Origin: Deltaproteobacteria bacterium
GTDB lineage: Bacteria; Desulfobacterota; DSM-4660; Desulfatiglandales; HGW-15
Assembly (NCBI GenBank): GCA_021737245.1
Contig: JAIPEI010000150.1
Span: 1-8,172 of the forward strand
Direction of reading: 5' to 3'
Length of the DNA stretch: 8,172 nucleotides
Positions 1-7,453 of this stretch are shown here, piece after piece. Made by a program: the position numbers and the translations under genes. The notes under the pieces were generated by a model, which saw nothing but the letters and a program-made list of their open reading frames with translations, did not search any database and was not told the DNA's origin. The number at the start of each line of letters is the position of its first letter. Position 1 is the stretch's first letter.

Positions 1-53
1 TCACTTACACCCAGTTTCTCACACCCACACCAGCCCCGGATGAGTTTGGCCTT

Positions 54-186
54 CGTACTCGTACTCGTACTCGATCTTTTGCTTATTCGTGGGACACCAT
101 ACTCAACTCGCGGTATTCCAGGGACGGTTCCGGTTTGAAAAAAGACGAGTACGAGTACCGCTTCGCTGAGTACGAGTACGAGTACG
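54..186. repeat. GAGTAC hexamer repeats forming a 19-bp inverted repeat
   Basis: The left arm (54-72) is CGTACTCGTACTCGTACTC. The right arm (168-186) is its exact reverse complement, three GAGTAC units. A further copy in the right-arm orientation lies at 145-158. The arms enclose 95 bp, so either strand could fold into a long stem, or the pair could be the ends of a small non-autonomous element of about 133 bp. There is no open frame of note inside, and no T-run directly after either arm that would make it a classical terminator, although it lies just beyond the 3' end of the activator gene. The repeats and symmetry are read directly. Their origin (mobile remnant, dispersed genomic repeat or 3'-end structure) is not known. 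Confidence 0.8.
91..137. repeat. Possible remnant of a REP/RAYT-type dispersed sequence
   Basis: Inside the inverted repeat, the stretch beginning GGGACACCATACTCAACTC and running on to GGGACGGTTCCGG resembles, from memory, GGGACACCATACTTAATTC-like sequences. These are found dispersed in deltaproteobacterial and related genomes near REP-associated Y1 transposases. No transposase gene is present in the window. This is a recalled resemblance and was not tested by alignment. Confidence 0.25.
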
Positions 187-247
187 GGAAGGACCCGGCT
201 GTGGCCTGGGGACCAGGGTGCTTGCGGTCAGTCCACCTCCACCGCCC

Positions 248-1783
<1,536 letters not shown>

Positions 1784-1823
1784 GCTTGCTCCCGGTGGAG
1801 ATCGGCTCGGATTGCCGGGGTAG

Positions 1824-1835
1824 AACGAATTCGTT
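1824..1835. promoter_or_regulatory. 12-bp perfect palindrome, candidate operator
   Basis: AACGAATTCGTT is a perfect palindrome lying just downstream of the predicted -10 element of the activator gene, so within or next to its transcription start. A protein bound here could block transcription of the activator gene. The symmetry is read directly; the operator role is inference. It contains an EcoRI-type GAATTC core, so chance symmetry is possible. Confidence 0.35.
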
Positions 1836-1849
1836 TTCCTGCTTATTCG

Positions 1850-1878
1850 GCTATACAAAAATGTAGCAAACCGGGCAA
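1850..1878 (-). promoter_or_regulatory. Predicted sigma-70-type promoter for the activator gene
   Basis: On the minus strand a -35 TTGCCC (1873-1878) and a -10 TATAGC (1850-1855) are separated by exactly 17 bp. Each hexamer matches the consensus at 4 of 6 positions. Transcription would start near 1843 and leave a leader of about 60 bases before the ATG at 1783. The promoter lies back to back with the plus-strand promoter at 1899-1927. It supports the ATG at 1783, because a TTG start at 1858 would lie between the two promoter elements. Confidence 0.5.
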
Positions 1879-1897
1879 TCGTTTTCTCACCCTATCC

Positions 1898-1911
1898 CTT
1901 GAAATTTCAAG
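1898..1911. promoter_or_regulatory. 14-bp perfect palindrome overlapping a -35 element
   Basis: CTTGAAATTTCAAG is a perfect palindrome in the middle of the divergent promoter region. It contains the TTGAAA proposed as the -35 of the KdnB-like gene, so a dimeric regulator bound here would compete with RNA polymerase. From the activator gene's side it sits just upstream of the -35. Its centre is 75 bp from that of the other palindrome. The two palindromes differ in sequence and so need not bind the same protein. Confidence 0.45.
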
Positions 1912-1927
1912 TCGGCCGGGGTATCAA
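1899..1927 (+). promoter_or_regulatory. Predicted sigma-70-type promoter for the KdnB-like gene
   Basis: TTGAAA (1899-1904, 5 of 6 matches to the -35 consensus) is followed after 17 bp by TATCAA (1922-1927, 4 of 6 matches to the -10). Transcription would begin near 1934, about 50 bases before the ATG at 1986. The -35 elements of this and the opposing promoter are 20 bp apart, so the two cannot easily be occupied independently. Confidence 0.5.
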
Positions 1928-1985
1928 TGGCCCAGCACCGGCGGGACACCATCACCATCCCCTGCCGCCTCAAAAAGGATTCGAT

Positions 1986-3056
1986 ATGTTTCGAAACTTC
2001 AAAACCGTGAGCCGCATTTTGTACGGACGGGGCGGCTTTGCCCAGCTCGATCAGCTGACCGAGGAGGTCCGCGACGACCGCCTCGAGGGGGTAGCCTTTG
2101 TGGTGGACGACGTGTTCAAGGACATCCCCGTGGCCGACCGGCTTCCACTGAGAGAGCGGGATGCCGTCCTGTGGGTCAATGTCGACCAGGAGCCCTCCAC
2201 GGAAACCGTGGACGCGCTGGCAACGGAGATCCGGGCCCGGCGGATGAACCCTCCGGCAGCGGTCGTGGGACTGGGCGGCGGGAGCGTGCTGGACATCGCC
2301 AAGGCGGTCTCGGTCATGCTCACGAATCCGGGTTCGTCGGCCGACTATCAGGGCTGGGACCTCGTCCGGAACCCTTCCGTCTATCACATCGGCGTTCCGA
2401 CCCTTTCCGGAACCGGGGCCGAGGTGTCGCGCACGGCCGTCCTGATCGGCCCGGTCCGCAAGCTGGGCATCAACTCGGATCACTCGGTGTTCGACCAGAT
2501 CCTCCTCGACCCTGATCTGACGATCACGGTGCCCGGCGAGCAGTGGTTCTACACCGGCATGGACTGCTACATCCACTGTGTGGAGTCCCTGAGCGGGACC
2601 TACCTCAACGCCTTCAGCAGGGCTTACGGCGAGAAGTCGCTCGAGCTCTGCCGGGAGGTGTTTCACGGGCCGCGGGGGCCGGGGTCCGACGAGAAGCTCA
2701 TGATCGCATCCCTCCACGGAGGGATGAGCATCGCCTACTCCCAGGTCGGCGTCTGCCACGCCCTGTCCTACGGCCTCTCGTACGTCCTGGGGCTGCATCA
2801 CGGGATCGGCAACTGCGTGGCGTTCAACTGCCTGGAGGAGTTCTATCCCGAAGGCGTGGCCGAGTTCCGCGACATGTGCGGGAAGCACGGAATCGTTCTG
2901 CCCCGGGGCCTTGTCGAGAACCTGGAGGAATCGCGGCTGGACAGGATGACCGGGATCGCGCTCAGCCTCGACCCCCTGTGGGAGAACGCCCTGGGCGATA
3001 ACTGGAGGGACCGCATGCCGGAGAGCAGGGTGCGGGAGCTCTACCGGAGGATGTAG
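1986..3056 (+). CDS. kdnB: Iron-containing alcohol dehydrogenase family protein, KdnB-like (Kdo 8-oxidase)
   Basis: A 356-residue group III (iron-dependent) alcohol dehydrogenase family enzyme. The dinucleotide-binding GGGS motif is at 97-100. All four metal ligands expected for the fold are present: D193 and H197 (GMDCYIH), H258 (VCHALSYG) and H272 (HHGIGN). Long blocks such as SSADYQGWDL (117-126), TLSGTGAEVSRT (139-150) and QWFYTGMDCYIH (186-197) match my recollection of Shewanella KdnB. KdnB oxidises the C8 hydroxyl of Kdo so that the aminotransferase KdnA can make 8-amino-Kdo for lipopolysaccharide. It has no signal peptide, so it is cytoplasmic. The ATG at 1986 follows an AAAAAGGA ribosome-binding site (1972-1979). 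An in-frame ATG at 1899 is rejected because it would overlap the predicted promoter. No KdnA gene is visible, so a different substrate remains possible. The family call is firm; the KdnB assignment is by remembered similarity only. Confidence 0.78.
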   Translation: MFRNFKTVSRILYGRGGFAQLDQLTEEVRDDRLEGVAFVVDDVFKDIPVADRLPLRERDAVLWVNVDQEPSTETVDALATEIRARRMNPPAAVVGLGGGSVLDIAKAVSVMLTNPGSSADYQGWDLVRNPSVYHIGVPTLSGTGAEVSRTAVLIGPVRKLGINSDHSVFDQILLDPDLTITVPGEQWFYTGMDCYIHCVESLSGTYLNAFSRAYGEKSLELCREVFHGPRGPGSDEKLMIASLHGGMSIAYSQVGVCHALSYGLSYVLGLHHGIGNCVAFNCLEEFYPEGVAEFRDMCGKHGIVLPRGLVENLEESRLDRMTGIALSLDPLWENALGDNWRDRMPESRVRELYRRM

Positions 3057-3061
3057 GGCGA

Positions 3062-6000
3062 TTACAGGCGATCGCCCAGGTTGCCGTACCGGTGATACAT
3101 GTCGCAGACGGCCTGGTTCTGCACGTAGTGGATGAGCTCGATCCGCCCCTCCATGAGGACCGGCTCGCGCGCGATGTAGAAGCCCTTCTCCGCCGCCGCC
3201 GCGAGCACATCGTGGGGGACCCGCTCCGGGGCCGCATAGCGGATGCGGGCCAGCTGCGGGATGGCCCGGATCAGCTCGTGGTCGGACTGGCGCACGACCT
3301 GAACATCGCGCAGGAACCGCCTCCCCTCCTCGCCGAAGACAAACGCGGTCACGCGGTTCTCCACCCCCGGAGGAATGCTCAGGACCACCTCGTTCCCGCA
3401 GATTCCGGCCGCCGCGACCCGTGCCAGCACCTCGAAGAGCCCGTCCTCGGGGTGCAGCCGAACCGCCACCGCGCCCAGCGGCAGGAAACGCAGGACGTTG
3501 TCCTGCCCGCGGAGGTGAAAGTAGTCCTTTCCCCGGCTGAACTCCTGCTCGTACCGGTAGAGGTAGCTCTTGACCGCCCGAACCGTCTTTTCGATCTCCT
3601 CACGATGCTCCTCGGGCACCAGCCTCCAAATCAGCTTCCGTCGCCACTCCAGCACCAGCCTCAGCAGTCGGTGCTCCGCGTCGATGGCGTTGACGACCGG
3701 CCCGGCCGTCTCCTCGAACTGCATGAGCTGGGCCACATAGTTCGGAGAGCCGGCCTTGACCGCCGGGCCCAGTGCGGATTTACCCATGCCGCCGAACGGC
3801 TGACGCAGCGTGACCGCCCCGGTGGTTCCCCGGTTGACGTACAGGTTGCCGCAGCGGATCCCCGCCTTCCACTGCTCCTGCTCCCGCACGTCCAGGCTCT
3901 CGATGCCCGAGGTGAGCCCGTAACCGGTCTGGTTGACGAGACGGATGGCCTCCTCGAGGTCCTCCGCTCGCATCACCCCGAGGACCGGCCCGAAGAACTC
4001 CGTCATGTGCGTGTAGCCGCCCGGCTGGACCCCCCACTTGATGCCCGGCGTCCACAGGTAGGGGTTCCCCTCGATGTTCCTGGGCTTCAGGGCCCAGGTC
4101 TCCCCGGGCTCCAGCTCGGTGAGCCCGCGCAGGAGGTCCCCTTGCGGCGGCCGGATCAGCGGCCCCATGCGGTTCTCGAACGCCCAGGCCGAACCGGTGC
4201 CGAAGCTCTCCGCCGCGTCCACCAAGTGCCGGCGGAACTTTTCGTCCTCGTACAGCTCGGGCTCCAGGATGAGCAGGGACGTGGCCGAGCACTTCTGACC
4301 GCAGTTCCCGAAGGCCGAGTAGATGATGTTCTTGACGGCCTGGTCCCTGTCGCTCATGGAGGTCACGATGGTGGCGTTCTTCCCGCCGGTCTCGGCGGAG
4401 AGATGGACGCCGGGTTTCTCCTGGAGAATCCGCATGCCCGTCTCCGTGCCGCCCGTCAGGATGACGCAGTCCACGTCCGGGTGGGTCGCCAGCCGCGATC
4501 CCGCGGATCCGCCCGGGCAGGGAAGGAGCTGGAGGACGTTTTTGGAAATGCCCGCGCGCCAGAAGGACCGGCAGAGGACCCAGGCCACCGCAACGGCGTC
4601 CGTGGCCGGCTTCAGAATGACGGTGTTTCCGGCGGCAAGCGACGCAGCAACCCCTCCACAGGGGATGGCGATGGGAAAGTTCCACGGGCTGATCACTGCA
4701 GCCACGCCCTTGCCCCGGCACGCCACGGTCTCGATCCCGTGGAACGTTCGGGCGGAAAACGGGTAGTACTCAACAAAGTCGATCGCCTCGGACACCTCCA
4801 CGTCCGACTCTCCGAACACCTTTCCCGTGGCCGCGGCGGCTACGCCGATGAGATCGCCTCTGGCCCTGCGAAGCTCCACGGCCACCCGGCTCAAGGCCCG
4901 ATGCCGCTCATCCACGGTCAGATGCCGCCAGCCGTCGGGGTCCTCCGCGGCCGCGGCCACGGCCCGGTCCACGTCCTCTTCCGTGCCCATGGCGGACCGG
5001 GCCACCAGCACCTCGTCCGGAAGCCGGTTGGTGTCCAGGCAGTCCCTGGTGTCCCTGCCCGTGTACACCTCATCGCCGCCCACCACCAGCGGGATCTCCA
5101 GGACGGGGTCGCCCGGCGATTTGTACCATCGGTCTCGTATCTCTTCGGCCCAGGCCCGGTTCCCCGGAAGGCACCAGTCCGTGTCGGGCTCGTTGTTGAA
5201 CTCCTTTTCATGGAACGTTCCCACGGTTGCGGGGAAGGATTCGCTCCTCCGATCCTGGGTTCGGTGCGGGGCCGTTCCCGCACGGTCCATTCCGGCGTAG
5301 GAAGCGATGAACTGCTCCTTGAGAAAATTCCATGTCCCGGACCCCGGCTGGAGGCTCGGGGCGTAGCGAAGGAAGTTCTCCTCGGCCGTGTTTTCGTCCA
5401 GACGACGCACCAGGTAGGCGATGGCGTTGATGAACTCCTCCCTCGACGCCACGGGCGCATAGAGGAGCACGTCGCCCGCCGTCTCGTGGAGGGCCCTTCG
5501 GACGTGATCCGCCATGCCCTCGAGCATCTCGAAGTAGAAGTAGCCCGTCACGCCCAGCTGCCTGCCCAGCGCACAGGCGTAGGCGAGCTCGAACAGGTTG
5601 TGCGACCCGATGCCCAGATGCACGGCCCGGATGTTGTCCGGGTCCATTCCAAAGCGGACCATGCGCTTGTAGTTGGCATCCACGTCCAGCTTGTTGTCGT
5701 AGGTGGCCAGGGGCCAGTTGTAGACGGCCGACTCCACGAGCTCCATCTCCATGTTCGCGCCTTTGACGATGCGGAGCTTGATGGGGCTTCCCCCTGCGGC
5801 CACCCTCCGGCGCGCCCATTCGGTGAGCGCCTTCTGCTGGGCGAATGAGTCCGGCAGGTAGGCCTGGAGCACGATGCCCCCCGGGTAGTCCTTGAACTCC
5901 TCCTGGTCCAGGCTCCGCCTGAAGGCCTCCACGGTGAGCTCCAGGTCGCGGTACTCCTCCATGTCCAGGTTGACGATCTTGGGAACCTCCGTGCCGTCGC

Positions 6001-6661
6001 TCCGGGTGAACCGCTGCGACTGTGCAGCCCGGTAGAGCTCGGTGAGCCGCTCCGTGAGGATTTCGAGGGTGTGCTCGAAAGCCAGGGGGCTGATCTGCGA
6101 GAAGATGGTGGACATCTTGACGGAGATCACCTCGATGTCCGGGTTCTTCAGATCCTCGATATAGATGTCGAGCCGCCGCCGGGCCTCCTTCTCCCCCAGG
6201 ATGGCCTCGCCCAGATGATTGATGTTCATCCGGACGCCCTGCCCCCTGCGCTTCTTCAAGTGCTCGGTCAGGGCATCCGGCTCTCCGGGAATGATGGCGC
6301 GGCTGCTCTCCTGGCGCATCTTTCCGATCATCTTCGGGATGGACACAGAGGGGAGGTAGCGGCCCAGGCCCAGAAACATCTGGACCAGGAGACGGTCCAC
6401 CCGCGAAAAGAAATCCGGAACCCCCTGGGAGCGAAGCAGGTGATTGATCTGGTCCGCCACACGGTGCGGGTTTCCGGATCGGAAGCTCTGATCGATGAGC
6501 CGGGTCAGGATCACCTTGTCCCGGGGGTGATCGAGGAGACGTTTCATCTGCTCCTGGATCTTCTGCTCCTCGGATGTCAGCAGCTCGTTCGCCCGCTGCT
6601 GCCAGGCCTCGGCCAGGGAGATGGCTTCCTCGAGGACGACGTCCTGGGTCGGCTGGTTCAT
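3062..6661 (-). CDS. putA: Bifunctional proline dehydrogenase / L-glutamate gamma-semialdehyde dehydrogenase (PutA)
   Basis: This 1199-residue enzyme would convert L-proline to glutamate in two steps: FAD-dependent oxidation to pyrroline-5-carboxylate, then NAD-dependent oxidation of glutamate semialdehyde. The N-terminal proline dehydrogenase barrel (about 130-455) includes KGANME (300-305), YAPV (401-404) and the substrate-carboxylate arginine pair R419/R420 in YLVRRLDEN. A variable linker (about 456-500) leads to the aldehyde dehydrogenase domain, with N661 in SPWNFP, E757 in SAETGGK and catalytic C791 in GQKCSA. Residues from about 990 form the inactive ALDH-like C-terminal domain, ending in YHRYGNLG. 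There is no ribbon-helix-helix domain, so the layout matches the type B (non-DNA-binding) PutA class. The ATG at 6661 follows GGAGAG (6668-6673) by 6 bp. An in-frame upstream extension to 6982 is rejected because it runs through the upstream regulator gene. PutA ends 5 bp from the oppositely transcribed KdnB-like gene. Confidence 0.96.
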   Translation of the reverse strand: MNQPTQDVVLEEAISLAEAWQQRANELLTSEEQKIQEQMKRLLDHPRDKVILTRLIDQSFRSGNPHRVADQINHLLRSQGVPDFFSRVDRLLVQMFLGLGRYLPSVSIPKMIGKMRQESSRAIIPGEPDALTEHLKKRRGQGVRMNINHLGEAILGEKEARRRLDIYIEDLKNPDIEVISVKMSTIFSQISPLAFEHTLEILTERLTELYRAAQSQRFTRSDGTEVPKIVNLDMEEYRDLELTVEAFRRSLDQEEFKDYPGGIVLQAYLPDSFAQQKALTEWARRRVAAGGSPIKLRIVKGANMEMELVESAVYNWPLATYDNKLDVDANYKRMVRFGMDPDNIRAVHLGIGSHNLFELAYACALGRQLGVTGYFYFEMLEGMADHVRRALHETAGDVLLYAPVASREEFINAIAYLVRRLDENTAEENFLRYAPSLQPGSGTWNFLKEQFIASYAGMDRAGTAPHRTQDRRSESFPATVGTFHEKEFNNEPDTDWCLPGNRAWAEEIRDRWYKSPGDPVLEIPLVVGGDEVYTGRDTRDCLDTNRLPDEVLVARSAMGTEEDVDRAVAAAAEDPDGWRHLTVDERHRALSRVAVELRRARGDLIGVAAAATGKVFGESDVEVSEAIDFVEYYPFSARTFHGIETVACRGKGVAAVISPWNFPIAIPCGGVAASLAAGNTVILKPATDAVAVAWVLCRSFWRAGISKNVLQLLPCPGGSAGSRLATHPDVDCVILTGGTETGMRILQEKPGVHLSAETGGKNATIVTSMSDRDQAVKNIIYSAFGNCGQKCSATSLLILEPELYEDEKFRRHLVDAAESFGTGSAWAFENRMGPLIRPPQGDLLRGLTELEPGETWALKPRNIEGNPYLWTPGIKWGVQPGGYTHMTEFFGPVLGVMRAEDLEEAIRLVNQTGYGLTSGIESLDVREQEQWKAGIRCGNLYVNRGTTGAVTLRQPFGGMGKSALGPAVKAGSPNYVAQLMQFEETAGPVVNAIDAEHRLLRLVLEWRRKLIWRLVPEEHREEIEKTVRAVKSYLYRYEQEFSRGKDYFHLRGQDNVLRFLPLGAVAVRLHPEDGLFEVLARVAAAGICGNEVVLSIPPGVENRVTAFVFGEEGRRFLRDVQVVRQSDHELIRAIPQLARIRYAAPERVPHDVLAAAAEKGFYIAREPVLMEGRIELIHYVQNQAVCDMYHRYGNLGDRL

Positions 6662-6690
6662 GACAGGCTCTCCGTTTCCGCGGCCCGGGC

Positions 6691-7452
6691 TCACCCGGAT
6701 CCGCGTTCCTCCTTGGACTGCATGTAGCGCTTGAACCGTCTCACATGCTCCCGGGCCAACCGCCCGGCCCGGTCGGCATCGCCGGCCTGGACCGCGGCCA
6801 CGATGTCGCTGAGGTCCTGATAGTTCTCCGCCAGCTCCTCTTTCCCGGCGGTGAGAAACCGTTCGTAGTAGCGATGAATGTTGTCGTGAATGGTCTGGAG
6901 GATGAAGGCGTAGAGGGGGTTCCGGGCGACCCTGGCCAGGGTCATGTGCATCTTCTCGTCCACGCGGACGAAGTCGTCCCACTCCGCGAGCCCGGCGTCC
7001 CGGTGACGTCGCGCCTGGTCCAGCAGGGATCTCAGCTGAGCGATGTCCTCCCTTCGAGCCCTCCGGGCGGCCAGCCCGGTCACGGTTCCCTCCACGTCCT
7101 CCCGGAACTCGGCCAGATGCTTCAGGGAAACAGTCTGGCTGCGAATCAGCATGGCCAGGTTGTCGCTGAAGGCGTCCGCGTTTGCGCCCTTGACCACGGC
7201 GCCGCCGCCCACGCCCAGCCGGATCTCGATGAGCCCCTTCTGCTCGAGCACCCGCAGGGCCTCACGCAGGGTGCCGCGGCTGGTCCCGAACATCTCCCCA
7301 AGCTCCCGCTCTGCGGGCAGCCGTTGTCCCGCCTGGAGGCGTCCCTCCAGGATGGCGTCCTGGATCTGCTCCACCACGTCCTGGAAGATCCGGTTCTGCC
7401 TGGCTTTGCGAAAGATTTTCTCCACGGTCCTCTCCGAACGGCCATCCTCCAT
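6691..7452 (-). CDS. GntR family transcriptional regulator, FadR subfamily (FCD domain)
   Basis: A 253-residue regulator. The winged helix at about 20-88 has the FadR-type pattern LPAERELGEMFGTSRGTLREAL (45-66). The helical FCD ligand-binding domain occupies about 108-243. FCD proteins usually bind a metal, and through it a carboxylic-acid effector. Here D165, H169 and H236 match three of the ligands, but the position of the third (a His in the EH-x-x-I-x-x-A-I region) is L214. The start codon is 1 bp past the livF stop. Its GGGGAG ribosome-binding site (7457-7462) lies inside the end of livF, so translation is probably coupled. putA follows after 29 bp. Since this PutA lacks its own repressor domain, the protein is the obvious candidate regulator of proline use. 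No operator could be placed: the operon promoter must lie upstream of the window or inside livF. Confidence 0.93.
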   Translation of the reverse strand: MEDGRSERTVEKIFRKARQNRIFQDVVEQIQDAILEGRLQAGQRLPAERELGEMFGTSRGTLREALRVLEQKGLIEIRLGVGGGAVVKGANADAFSDNLAMLIRSQTVSLKHLAEFREDVEGTVTGLAARRARREDIAQLRSLLDQARRHRDAGLAEWDDFVRVDEKMHMTLARVARNPLYAFILQTIHDNIHRYYERFLTAGKEELAENYQDLSDIVAAVQAGDADRAGRLAREHVRRFKRYMQSKEERGSG

Positions 7453-7453
7453 G

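Noticed and set aside
205..217. Small hairpin CCTGG-GGA-CCAGG beyond the activator stop codon, considered as a terminator
   Set aside because: The stem is only 5 bp and no T-run follows on the minus strand, so it does not qualify as an intrinsic terminator.
207..223. GG-N10-GC core resembling a sigma-54 promoter, reading rightwards
   Set aside because: Only the GG and GC dinucleotides match; the rest of the -24 and -12 consensus does not. It would transcribe antisense into the activator gene.
1784..1858. N-terminal extension of the activator from an in-frame TTG at 1858
   Set aside because: The extra 25 residues are not domain-like, the TTG falls inside the predicted promoter, and the internal ATG at 1783 has a good ribosome-binding site.
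1917..1932. GG-N10-GC core resembling a sigma-54 promoter in front of the KdnB-like gene
   Set aside because: The -24 (CGGGGT) and -12 (TGGCC) elements match poorly, and such cores are common by chance in GC-rich DNA. A better sigma-70-type promoter overlaps it.
3092..5848. Very long plus-strand open frame (about 920 codons) opposite putA
   Set aside because: The minus strand encodes PutA with all catalytic residues, so the plus-strand frame is a shadow caused by high GC at third positions. The product is rich in H, R, G and P with no known motif.
6662..6982. N-terminal extension of PutA to 6982
   Set aside because: It would overlap the GntR coding sequence by almost 300 bases. The extension shows no ribbon-helix-helix motif, and the ATG at 6661 has a proper ribosome-binding site.
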